Source of the DNA: Siphonodentalium dalli
Taxonomy: Eukaryota > Mollusca > Scaphopoda > Gadilida > Siphonodentaliidae
Assembly: GCA_032622095.1 (NCBI GenBank)
Contig: CP136064.1
Location: forward strand, 137,967,954 to 138,031,953
Direction: 5' to 3'
DNA length: 64,000 bases
Shown: positions 47,971 to 58,080 of the stretch, in pieces
How the letters are laid out: every line of letters begins with the position of its first letter
How positions within the stretch are numbered: the first letter of the stretch is position 1
The notes under the pieces: model-generated
Databases searched by the model: none
The model's input: only the letters and a program-made list of their open reading frames with translations
Told to the model about the DNA's origin: nothing
Position numbers and translations under genes: made by a program

Positions 47971-48441
47971 AAGGGGTTGCCATAGGGTTAATCACTATTT
48001 GGCTTGTTACCTCGTAACGTAACTGTCTAGGTGATAGCCATTCCCACACGGCGACCACGAGCAGCCCTCCGACTGCGAGGACCAGAGCCCAAGTTTTCGG
48101 CCAATAATCCAGCTGTTTTTGAGAGCAACCCTAACAGCCTCGAGACAACGGAGCCTATAATTCCAGGTAGCACAGCTGCCGCCTTCCCAGCCAGCTTGGC
48201 TAGGACACGCCCGATGGCCTGCAAGTGTTTTTACCCACTCTTTGAGGCCACCCTTATCTGTCGGAGGCGGAGTCAGGACGACGGGTGCACGCCCACCGCC
48301 ACCAGTCAGTGCAAGCACCAGGGTCGAGATTGCCATCCCGATAGCTGTGAGTATAGAACCAATCGTAAACCCCATTCAAGGAGAGTGTGCGAATACGCTC
48401 GGCCAGTGTCGTGTCTTCGTTGAGAACACGGTCAATCGTCT
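47971..48441. repeat. ~471-bp segment, copy 2, replacing the middle of the capsid-like gene
   Basis: A copy of 47011-47482 placed in direct orientation 960 bp downstream, between the two capsid-like fragments. Its minus-strand frames preserve parts of the membrane protein better than copy 1 (a 122-codon ORF at 48007-48375). Confidence 0.9.
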
Positions 48442-48560
48442 CTATCGCAATTCAGATCACACAAGAAAAAGAGGCGGCAGGCCCACTGCACGTGTACTTG
48501 TACGTGATTATGGACGCACAACTCAACATAGACGATGGACGGTTTGTCTCAGCGCTTTAG
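48442..48560 (+). pseudogene. Polinton major capsid-like gene, fragment 2 (C-terminus)
   Basis: The frame reads 'IAIQITQEKEAAGPLHVYLY' and then 'VIMDAQLNIDDGRFVSAL' up to a TAG at 48558-48560. The GPLxxYxYxIxDAQLNIxxGRF ending is one I associate with the same capsid-like family as the upstream fragment. The middle of the gene (probably most of its length) is missing. The ATPase gene follows after 47 bp. Confidence 0.6.
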
Positions 48561-48578
48561 TAGTTATATATATTTTTT

Positions 48579-48607
48579 ATTACAAAGTAATAATTACTTT
48601 GTAATAA
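48579..48607 (+). promoter_or_regulatory. Perfect 12-bp inverted repeat upstream of the ATPase start
   Basis: ATTACAAAGTAA-TAA-TTACTTTGTAAT, ending two bases before the ATG at 48608. Half-sites (TTACTTTGTAAT or its complement) recur at 49227-49239 and 49396-49408 and in the divergent spacer at 45656. It is probably a promoter or regulator-binding site of the virus-like block, or possibly a transcript-end hairpin of the upstream gene. Confidence 0.6.
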
Positions 48608-49209
48608 ATGGAACAACTGCACCCAAAAGATCCCCTCTCGGCCCTCATCTGTGGGCAGACTGGCTGTGGGAAAACATGGTTCACCCTCGATCTGTTGAGG
48701 GACCATATCGTGACACGTTTCGACACATTGTAATCCTGTTCCCCACTGTGCAGCACAACAAGGCGTACCAGAGCCGGCATTGGATATGGGCTGACCCCGA
48801 GATCTATGTTGCTGATTCGGGCGAGCGGCTCCATGATTATCTACGGGCATTATATCAACTCTTTCAGGGCGAGCCCATGTTGTATATTGTTGATGACTGC
48901 TCGGCCAGGAAGGCCCTGACGAAGAAGAAGGAAATGCTTTCTGAGTTGGCTTTCTCAGGCCGACACGCAGGGCAAAGAGTCTGGGTTCTCGCTCAGAAGT
49001 GCAACTCCGTCCTAAAGGACCTGCGCGAACAGACGCGCTGGGTCGCGCTCTTCCACTGCAAAGACCTGGACTCGTTCGATGACTGCCTTCGCAAAAATGA
49101 TGTGATCCCTACCCGGGAAGAGCGAGCAGCTGTCCGACAGCTGCTAGCAGAGACTAAGCATGCTAAGCTTCTGTTAAAGACGGATCAGCCGACTGCTTAT
49201 ATGGTATAA
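48608..49209 (+). pseudogene. Polinton FtsK/HerA-type genome-packaging ATPase, one frameshift
   Basis: The ATG at 48608 starts MEQLHPKD.. with a Walker A 'CGQTGCGKTWFTLDLL' about 20 codons in. After 'VTRFDT' the frame hits TAA; a one-base shift near 48722-48730 restores 'VILFPTVQHNKAYQ'. Further on are a Walker B-like 'EPMLYIVDDCSA', 'LAFSGRHAGQRVWVLAQKCN' (sensor region) and a C-terminus 'AKLLLKTDQPTAYMV'. The length of about 200 codons is that of packaging ATPases in Polintons and adintovirus-like elements, which pump DNA into capsids. Only the single lesion separates it from an open gene, the mildest damage among the conserved genes in this block. The start is chosen because Walker A is in that frame and the palindromic motif lies directly upstream. 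Confidence 0.85.
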
Positions 49210-49226
49210 TATATAGCTTCGCTATA

Positions 49227-49239
49227 ATTACTTTGTAAT
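49227..49239 (+). promoter_or_regulatory. TTACTTTGTAAT motif before the small membrane ORF
   Basis: ATTACTTTGTAAT, 20 bp before the ATG at 49260, matches one half of the inverted repeat at 48579-48607. A short hairpin TATAGC-TTC-GCTATA lies just upstream (about 49212-49226), immediately after the ATPase stop. Confidence 0.5.
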
Positions 49240-49259
49240 GCGTAATATGTATAGCACTG

Positions 49260-49397
49260 ATGTGCTTCAACCAGGCCATAATTTTTGGCATCCTTGCGTG
49301 GGGTGTGTACGTATACCTAGATATATGTATTAGACTTCACCAGGTAAGACAAAGATTAATGCTTGGATTAAAGACAATTTGCTCTATAAATATATAA
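49260..49397 (+). CDS. Small single-pass membrane protein of the virus-like block
   Basis: An ATG at 49260-49262 opens 45 codons to a TAA at 49395-49397. The product starts MCFNQAIIFGILAWGVYVYL. A hydrophobic segment of about 18-20 residues is followed by a basic tail (RLHQVRQRL), as in a short type-III or tail-like membrane protein with cytoplasmic C-terminus. It is the only ORF of the block without a lesion. It sits between the ATPase and the next conserved gene, with the shared AT motif on both sides. I know no named family; small membrane ORFs are usual in virus-like elements. Confidence 0.45.
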   Translation: MCFNQAIIFGILAWGVYVYLDICIRLHQVRQRLMLGLKTICSINI

Positions 49398-49408
49398 CAA
49401 AGTAATAA
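49396..49408 (+). promoter_or_regulatory. AACAAAGTAATAA motif before the gene at 49413
   Basis: The reverse complement of the TTACTTTGTT/AAT motif found before the other genes of this block. It ends about 5 bp before the ATG at 49413. Confidence 0.5.
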
Positions 49409-49412
49409 TAAT

Positions 49413-50039
49413 ATGAATTGTGATGACTTGATCGACGAGTTATTGAAAGAGCAGACGGAGGATGCAGCTAGTACCGTAGGAACTGTCGGGACGACGGCAG
49501 AATCTGCTGCGGAACGGAGAGCCACTAGCTCAACCGGGAATGACGCTGCATTGGGAAATGTTGATGCTGTGCAACAACGGGCTGTGGCTGTGCATCGGCA
49601 GCGGGAAAGGCTCGCCGCACTGGCTGCAGGGGGTCGGGCCCGACAGTATATGGGGAAAGCGTTCACGGCAGACCAAGTTGACGCAATGGAGGACGAGGAG
49701 GTGGAGAAGCTATATGCCCGTGATGAGGCGTGGCTGGGTGCCGCGATGACAAACCACTGGGGCAGGCAGCGCTCCAGTGGTATGCGGGTTTTGCCGGCGT
49801 CCTCCTCCCGATTCCCCTCGAGAACAGACCGAAGCTGGTCGCTGATGTCGAGGCCGACCCATTTGTTGGGCACGCCCAAAGGCAGTGCTACATATGCGCT
49901 GTACCATCGATATGGCATGTATTTAGCGCCCTTCATTGCTGCGTTGACAACTGCAAAGCATTGTCAATTTGGACATGTCTGCCCACGACCTATAGACGAA
50001 GAAGACAGTTTGCTCTGCAAATCTGAAACTGATGGATGA
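49413..50039 (+). pseudogene. Conserved Polinton protein of unknown function, frameshifted
   Basis: The ATG at 49413 follows the shared motif. The N-terminal third is alanine/threonine-rich and low complexity; then 'YMGKAFTADQVDAMEDEEVE' and 'KLYARDEAWLGAAMT'. The frame shifts near 49752: the next frame reads 'LGQAALQWYAGFAGVLLPIP' and 'LVADVEADPFVGHA'. A second shift near 49870 returns to the first frame: 'YALYHRYGMYLAPFIAALTT' and 'AKHCQFGHVCPRP'. I recognise the LGQAALQ/ADPFVGHA/YHRYGMxLAP series as a protein conserved in marine-invertebrate Polintons. Its role is unknown; the hydrophobic middle suggests membrane contact. Two compensating frameshifts leave the 208-codon ORF open, but its middle is out of frame. 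Confidence 0.65.
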
Positions 50040-50111
50040 TCCAATAATAATGTGACCACCGCGGCTGCGCCACTACGGGAAGATACCCCCAATGGAGGGA
50101 TGTCGTCCTAA

Positions 50112-50372
50112 ATGACATACGCAACGACAGGAGAAAATCATCCAGGAGTATGGGAATCCAAGGCCTCTATAGAACCAGCCCCAGGAGCTACTGCTATTCC
50201 TGCCGCGGCTGCGCCACTATCGGAGTCGCGAGAACCACACCGTCTGCCACTGGCGGTACCCCCAACGGAAGGGGTAATAACAGCCGTCATAAAGGACCTC
50301 ATAGCAGTGGCTCTGCGGGCGCCGATTGTTCCAATGGAACAGGAACTGCTGTACATTCGGAACTGTGGCTAG
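50112..50372 (+). CDS. GC-rich 86-codon ORF at the end of the virus-like block
   Basis: The frame is rich in alanine and proline ('ATAIPAAAAPLSESREP'), then a mildly hydrophobic 'VITAVIKDLIAVALRAPIV'. The DNA contains a repeated CCGCGGCTGCGCCACTA word (about 50059 and 50203). GC content matches the upstream genes. The family is not recognised and the start is uncertain. It may be the remains of a further Polinton protein. Confidence 0.3.
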   Translation: MTYATTGENHPGVWESKASIEPAPGATAIPAAAAPLSESREPHRLPLAVPPTEGVITAVIKDLIAVALRAPIVPMEQELLYIRNCG

Positions 50373-50416
50373 TCGGGGGCCGTGTGTTGTTCGGTGCGGT
50401 GTTGATATATATATAG

Positions 50417-50640
50417 AGAGAGAGATAGACAACTCTGTGTGGCGCGGCGCGGCGCGGCTACTGCGTGCAAGCGCGGCTAGAGTTGCCGTTCTTGGCTCCG
50501 TGGTAAGTAATGACAAGTCTAATTCTCGAGGCATGATCAACTGCGAGGGTATATCATTCCTTGCTTGTACTTTCTTGGTGTTATTGACTCTGACTTCTTA
50601 TATGTTATTTTACATGGGAGCGCTATTTTGCAGGCCCCGT
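50417..50640. other. Border of the virus-like block; GCGCG-rich then AT-rich
   Basis: A short (AT)(GA) tract at about 50404-50429 and a GGCGCGGCGCGGCGCGGC run near 50440 mark the end of the GC-rich Polinton-type sequence. No terminal inverted repeat of the element could be identified. Confidence 0.45.
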
Positions 50641-51240
50641 TGCCCTCGGATGTCTTAAAAGGGCACTAAGAATTATGATATACATGTATATATATATATA
50701 TTGATTAGAGGCGCCCAAACGGCTGGACCATCGGAGCTGAAAATTTGTAAATGTCGTAATTTTACTCAGGTAACCTTATTATATAGGTCCCGTTGATATA
50801 AGATGTCTTAAAAGGGCAACAGTAATTAATTTAACTAAATAATTAATTATATACCTAAAATTGTTGCAATCTCGAAGGTGAAAATTGACACACTGGGATA
50901 AATTATCCCGTTGGGTAATATGGGGTTGTTTCCGTTGATCTCATACTCCTTAAAGGGGCAACTATGAACAATAAATAGCGTTCAGTATAAGCTTAGACGA
51001 TATGTAGAAACGTTAGTACAGATTAATCACTTGACAAGGGTAATGTTATGGAATAGGCACATTTGACCTCATATGACTTAAAGGGGTATTAATCAATTGC
51101 ACGATACGCAGAGAGCGTTTATTATTCAGCCCAGAAAATATGCAAGCAATGTGGTACACAAAAGAAACATTACGCGGTGAATTTCATGACAGGGTGATGT
51201 TGACATCAAATGACCTGAAGAGGCACTAACTATTAGCAAT
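50641..51240 (+). repeat. Diverged ~140-bp tandem repeat
   Basis: The phrase GATNTCTTAAAAGGGCAAC / CTTAAAGGGGCAAC / CTGAAGAGGCAC recurs at about 50650, 50804, 50947, 51078 and 51216, spaced 130-150 bp. Units are strongly diverged. Confidence 0.65.
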
Positions 51241-51269
51241 AAAGAGCGTTTATTATCAATATATTATCC

Positions 51270-52553
51270 CAATGTGCATTGTGTGCATTTTCCGGACCAC
51301 AGTGGGTCCTGAAATTTGGAATGCTCATCGACAGATACCAAATCTACAATAATCACTCCCATATTCAGGGTCACCACGGGTCACGGATACCTAGTTTTAC
51401 GCAATATGAAAATCTGACCCCACATTATGAACCCTTGCGAACTTTCATCTCAACTATGGTAACTGAAATTTGGAAACGTCATCGGCATGTACCGACTCTA
51501 CAATAATCACGAGCCACGCAGTTCGAACTCCTATATTCTGGGTCATCACGAGTCACGGAAACCACGTTTTACCCAATATGACACTATGACCCCATATTTA
51601 GAGCCCGTGCGCACTTTCCACAGTACTATGGGCACTGAAATTTCGCACACTGATTAAGATGTACCAACTCTACAATAATCACGAGCCACGCAGTTCGAAC
51701 TCCTGTATTCTGGGTTATCACGTGTCACGTAAACCTCGTTTAACCCAATTTTACAGCATGACCCCACCTTAAGAGCCCGTGCACACTTTCCACTGCACAC
51801 TGGGAACTGAAATTTCGCACACTCATTAAGATGTACTCACTCTACAATAATCACGAGCCAGGCAGTTCGAACTCCTATATTTGGGTCATCACGAGTCACG
51901 GTAACCTCGTTTAAACCAATGTGACACCATGACCCCAACTTAAGAGCCCGTGCGCACTTTCCACTGCATTTTGGGCACTGGAATTCCGCACACTGATTAC
52001 GATGTACCCACTCTACAATAATCACGAGCCACGCAGCTCGAATTCCTATATTCTGGGTCATCACGGCTCACGGATACATAGTTTTACCCAATATGACACC
52101 ATGACCCCACATTTAGAGCCCGTGGGCACTTTCCAACGCACTATGGGCACTGAAATTTCGCACACTCATTATGATGTACCCACTCTACAATAATCACGAA
52201 CCACGGAGTTCGAACTCCTATATTATGGGTCATCACGAGTCGCGGAAACCTCGTTAAACTCAATATTACTCCCATGACCCCACCTTAAGAGCCCGTGCGC
52301 ACTTTCCGCTATACTTTGGGCACTGAACTTTCGCACACTAATTAAGATGTACCCACTCTACAATAATTGCAAGCCAAGCAGTTATAATTCCTAAATTCTT
52401 GGTCATCACGAGTCACGGAAACCTAGTTTAACCCAATATGACACCATGACCCCACATCAAGAGCCCGTGCGCACTTTCCACTGCACTATGGGTACTGAAA
52501 TTTCGCACACTCATTAAAATGTACCCATTCTACAATAATCACGAGCCACGCAA
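51270..52553 (+). repeat. ~172-bp satellite array
   Basis: TCTACAATAATCACGAGCCA recurs at about 51498, 51668, 51840, 52012, 52186, 52359 and 52531 (spacing 170-174 bp). Each unit also has TTCGAACTCCTATATTCTGG, GGGTCATCACGAGTCACGG, CCATGACCCCACATTTAGAG and GCACTGAAATTTCGCACACT. About seven and a half units, moderately diverged. Confidence 0.9.
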
Positions 52554-53570
52554 AAGTTCGGGATGACCCATATAACCAATATTTCGAACTGCGTGTGGTC
52601 CTTTTATTACACAACGGTCAATGTAGTCAAACTTCAATCCATATATTTGTCAATTAAGGGCGTATCCGCACTGTGAAATTTGCCCAAATGACTATAACAG
52701 TAATATTTTGACCTATCACGATATTCACAAGTTCGGAATGACCCATATAACCAATATTTCGAACTGCGTGTGGTACTTGTATTACACCACTATCAATGTA
52801 GTCCATCTTCAACCCATGAATTTGTCAATTAAGGGCGTATCCGCACTGTATAATTGGTTCAAATAACTATAACTATCATATTTTGACCTATCACGATATT
52901 CACAAGTTCGGGATGACCCATATAACCAATATTTCGAACTGCGTGTGGTCGTTTTCTTTCACAACGGTCAATGTTGTCCAACTTCGATCTATATATTTGT
53001 CAATTAAGGGCGTATCCGCACTGTGAAATTTGCCCAAATGACTATAACAGTAATATTTTGACCTATCACGATATTCACAAGTTCGGGATGACCATACAAC
53101 CACTATTTCTAACTGCGTGTGGTACTTTTATGACACCACTGTCAATGTAGTCCATCTTCAACCCATGAATTTGTCCATTAAGGGCGTATCCGCACTGTAG
53201 AATTGGCACAAATGACTATTACTATCATATTTCGACATATCACGATATTCACAAGTTCGGGATGACCCATATAACTAATATTTCGAACTGCGTGTGGTCC
53301 TTTTATTACACAACTGTCAATGTAGTACAACTTCAATCCTTATATTTCCCAATTAAGGGCGTATCCGCACTGTGAAATTTGCCCAAATGACTGTAACCAT
53401 AATATTTTGACCTATCACGATATTCACCAGTTCGGGATGACCCATATAACCAATATTTTGAACTGCGTGTGGTCCTTTTCTTTCACAACGGTCAATATAG
53501 TCCAACTTCAAACCATATATTTGTCAATTAAGGGCGTATCCGCACTGTATAATTGGCACAAATGACTATT

Positions 53571-53955
53571 ACTAAGATGAGTTCAAGTCATTCGCTGACG
53601 AGCACGCCGAATTGTCGGATTCACGGGCAATAATTGCATACAAGAAAAATCCTAGTCTTCGGGATAAGTTAGTTCATTCATCGCTTCCTCAAATATCGGC
53701 TGATTAGCGACCATGTACCACTAAAACAATTTAATCTGCTCAACGCGGGACCATTGCCTGCATACCCAAAACAAAGCCATTCGGCTAATCCATTTCAAGC
53801 AAATTAATTTGTATCTCAACAAACAATAATGGACATTAATCCAATACACATCGGAACATTCCGACATCAAAACAAAATCCAAATCTGGATGCGAAACTCC
53901 AGACACAAACTTAGGTTAAAAGATTTTCCCTGTGCCTATGCGTTCTTTCTCATAA
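53571..53955. repeat. Non-satellite ~385-bp block inside the satellite, copy 1
   Basis: AAGATGAGTTCAAGTCATTC to about TTCTTTCTCATAAAAATCAT interrupts the satellite. Nearly identical copies lie at 54305-54690 and (truncated) 57312-57521. It amplifies together with the satellite, so it is part of a higher-order unit. The 61-codon minus ORF inside is not recognised. Confidence 0.88.
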
Positions 53956-54304
53956 AAATCATATTTCGACATATCACGATATTCACAAGTTCGGGATGAC
54001 CCATATAACTAATATTTCGAACTGCGTGTGGTCCTTTTATTACACAACTGTCAATGTAGTACAACTTCAATCCTTATATTTCCCAATTAAGGGCGTATCC
54101 GCACTGTGAAATTTGCCCAAATGACTGTAACCTTAATATTTTGACCTATCACGATATTCACCAGTTCGGGATGACCCATATAACCAATATTTTGAACTGC
54201 GTGTGGTCCTTTTCTTTCACAACGGTCAATATAGTCCAACTTCAAACCATATATTTGTCAATTAAGGGCGTATCCGCACTGTATAATTGGCACAAATGAC
54301 TATT

Positions 54305-54690
54305 ACTAAGATGAGTTCAAGTCATTCGCTGACGAGCACGCCGAATTGTCGGATTCACGGGCAATAATTGCATACAAGAAAAATCCTAGTCTTCGGGATA
54401 AGTTAGTTCATTCATCGCTTCCTCAAATATCGGCTGATTAGCGACCATGTACCACTAAAATAATTTAATCTGCTCAACGCGGGACCATTGCCTGCATACC
54501 CAAAACAAAGCCATTCGGCTAATCCATTTCAAGCAAATTAATTTGTATCTCAACAAACAATATTGGACATTAATCCAATACATATCGGAACATTCCGACA
54601 TCAAAACAAAATCCAAATCTGGATGCGAAACTCCAGACACAAACTTAGGTTAAAAGATTTTCCCTGTGCCTATGCGTTCTTTATCATAAA
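54305..54690. repeat. Non-satellite ~385-bp block, copy 2
   Basis: Same block as 53571, offset by exactly 734 bp, with a handful of substitutions. Confidence 0.88.
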
Positions 54691-57311
54691 AATCATATTT
54701 CGACCTATCACGATATTCACGAGTTCGGGATGACCCATATAACCACTATTTCGAACTGCGTGTGGTACTTTTATTACACCACTGTCAATGTAGTCCATCT
54801 TCAACCCATGAATTTGTCAATTAAGGGCGTATCCGCACTGTGAAATTTGCCCAAATGACTATAATAGTAATATTTTGACCTGTCACGATATTCACAAGTT
54901 CGGGATGACCCATACAACCACTATTTCGAACTGCGTGTGTTACTTTTATTACACCATTATCAATTTAGTCCATCATCAACCCATGAATTTGTCAATTAAG
55001 GGCGTATTGGCACTGTAGAATTGGTTCAAATGACTAAAACTATCATATTTTGACCTATCACAATATTCACAAGTTCTGGATGACCCATATAACCAATATT
55101 TCGAACTGCGTGTGGTCCTTTTATTACACCACTGTCAATGTAGTCCATCTTCAACCCATGAATTTGTCAATTAAGGGCGTATCCGCACTGTAGAATTGGC
55201 ACAAATGACTATTACTATCATATTTCGACCTATCACGATATTCACAACTTCGGGATGACCCATATAACCAATATTTCGAACTGCGTGTGGTCCTTTTGTT
55301 ACACAACGGTGACTGTAGTCCAACTTCGATCTTCATATTTGTCAATTAAGGGCGTATCCGCACTGTGAAATTTGCCCAAATGACTATAACAGTAATATTT
55401 TGACGTATCACGATATTCACAAGTTCGGGATGACCCATATAACCAATATTTCGAACTGCGTGTGGTCCTCTTATTACACCACTGTCAATGTAGTCCATCT
55501 TCAACCCATGAATTTGTCAATTAAGGGCGTATCCGCACTGTAGAATTGGCACAAATGACTATTACTATCACATTTTGACCTATCACGATATTCACAAGTT
55601 CGGGATGATCATACAACCACTATTTCGAACTGCGTGTGGTACTTTTATTACACCACTGTCAATGTAGTCCATCTTCAACACATGCATTTGTCAATTAAGT
55701 GCGTATCCGCACTGTATAATTGGAACAAATGACTATTACTATCATATTTCGATCTATCACGATATTCACAAGTTCGGGATGACCCATATAACCAATATTT
55801 CGAACTGCGTGTGGTCTTTTTATTACAAAACGGTGAATTTAGTCCAACTTCGATCCATATATTTGTCAATTAAGGGTGTATCCGCACTGTGAAATTTGCC
55901 CAAATGACTATAACAATAATATTTGACCTATCACGATATTCACAAGTTCGGGATGACCCATATAACCACTATTTCGAACTGCGTGTGGTCCTTTTATTAC
56001 ACCACTGTCAATGTAGTCCATCTTCAACCAATGCATTTGTCAATTAAGGGCGTATCCGCACTGTAGAATTGGTTCAAATGACTATAACTATCAGATTTTG
56101 ACCTATCACGATATTCACAAGTTCGGGATGACCCATATAACCACTATTTCGAACTGCGTGTGGTACTTTTATTACACCACTGTCAATGTAGTCCATCTTC
56201 AACCCATGAATTTGTCAATTAAGGGCGTATCCGCACTGTGAAATTTGCCCAAATGACTATAATAGTAATATTTTGACCTGTCACGATATTCACAAGTTCG
56301 GGATGACCCATACAACCACTATTTCGAACTGCGTGTGTTACATTTATTACACCATTATCAATTTAGTCCATCATCAACCCATGAATTTGTCAATTAAGGG
56401 CGTATCCGATCTGTAGAATTGGTTCAAATGACTAAAACTATCATATTTTGACCTATCACAATATTCACAAGTTCTGGATGACCCATATAACCAATATTTC
56501 GAACTGCGTGTGGTCCTTTTATTACACCACTGTCAATGTAGTCCATCTTCAACCCATGAATTTGTCAATTAAGGGCGTATCCGCACTGTAGAATTGGCAC
56601 AAATGACTATTACTATCATATTTCGACCTATCACGATATTCACAACTTCGGGATGACCCATATAACCAATATTTCGAACTGCGTGTGGTCCTTTTGTTAC
56701 ACAACGGTGACTGTAGTCCAACTTCGATCTTCATATTTGTCAATTAAGGGCGTATCCGCACTGTGAAATTTGCCCAAATGACTATAACAGTAATATTTTG
56801 ACCTATCACGATATTCACAAGTTCGGGATGACCCATACAACCACTATTTCGAACTGCGTGTGGTACTTTTATTACACCACTGTCAATGTAGTCCATCTTC
56901 AACACATGAATTTGTCAATTAAGTGCGTATCCGCACTGTATAATTGGAACAAATGACTATTACTATCATATTTCGACCTATCACGATATTCACAAGTTCG
57001 GGATGACCCATATAATCAATATTTCGAACTGCGTGTGGTCCTTTTATTACAAAACGGTGAATTTAGTCCAACTTCGATCCATATATTTGTCAATTAAGGG
57101 TGTATCCGCACTGTGAAATTTGCCCAAATGACTGTAACCATAATATTTTGACCTATCACGATATTCACCAGTTCGGGATGACCCATATAACCAATATTTT
57201 GAACTGCGTGTGGTCCTTTTCTTTCACAACGGTCAATATAGTCCAACTTCAAACCATATATTTGTCAATTAAGGGCGTATCCGCACTGTATAATTGGCAC
57301 AAATGACTATT

Positions 57312-57521
57312 ACTAAGATGAGTTCAAGTCATTCGCTGACGAGCACGCCGAATTGTCGGATTCACGGGCAATAATTGCATACAAGAAAAATCCTAGTCTT
57401 CGGGATAAGTTAGTTCATTCATCGCTTCCTCAAATATCGGCTGATTAGCGACCATGTACCACTAAAACAATTTAATCTGCTCAACGCGGGACCATTGCCT
57501 GCATACCCAAAACAAAGCCAT
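57312..57521. repeat. Non-satellite block, copy 3, truncated
   Basis: Follows copy 1 up to AAAACAAAGCCAT, then stops where CCATTAAA-rich DNA begins. This marks a junction or insertion at about 57522. Confidence 0.88.
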
Positions 57522-58080
57522 CACTACTGTACATGCATTCCATTAAAATGCCATGAAAATCCCATTAAAATACCATTAAATTGGCGAAAACCATTAGTTT
57601 ACACCATTAATTCTTGTAACAACAATTTTAATGGGGCTCCACTGAACCCATTAAAACACCATTAATTTTAAAGATTTAATGGCCAGTTCACCATTATAAA
57701 CATTAAATTGGCCATTAAACACACATTCTATTTTTCTAATGCCCATTAAACCCCATTAAAATATGTATTGACTGAATTTAATGGCAATGATTTGGTATAC
57801 TTTTAATGCCAAGTACAATTGTCATGAAATTAATGCCCATAATCTTGATGGCCTCATATGTAATGGCCATCAACTAACCAATTTAATGCCCATTACATTA
57901 TTATTGCAAATTAATGCCCATCACTCACAACTGTTGTAATATTAATGTCCATGATTTCAATGGCTGCCCAGGTAGTGGCCATCAAATGACCACACTTAAT
58001 GCCCATTAAATTATTATTGCCCATCACTCGGAAATTATTTCAATGGCTGCATAGGTGATGGCCATGAATTGACCATATCC
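57522..58080. repeat. CCATTAAA-rich segment (left cluster)
   Basis: Dozens of CCATTAAA, TTTAATGG, TTAATGCCCATTA and GGCCATTAA words on both strands without a strict period. The words are near self-complementary, so the DNA can fold on itself at many places. A second cluster lies at 63590-64000. Confidence 0.75.

Larger units (their letters stand above)
52554..57313 (-). repeat. ~175-bp satellite array with higher-order structure
   Basis: About 24 units of CACGATATTCACAAGTTCGG, GATGACCCATATAACCAATA, TTTCGAACTGCGTGTGGTCC, GTCAATTAAGGGCGTATCCG. Longer-period repetition is seen: a ~1,398-bp block (eight units) recurs, giving identical 64-codon ORFs at 55151 and 56549. A 734-bp block recurs at 53571/54305. 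Units vary between two subtypes (TCCATCTTCAACCCATG and TCCAACTTCRATCCATA). Orientation is assigned minus because it matches the neighbouring array best when reverse-complemented. Confidence 0.92.

Noticed and set aside
12711-50372. Reading both Polinton-type blocks as one 38-kb element
   Set aside because: Attractive because the gene sets are complementary, but no matching terminal inverted repeats were found. The intervening 18 kb consists mostly of repeats and unrecognised sequence, so the link stays unproven.
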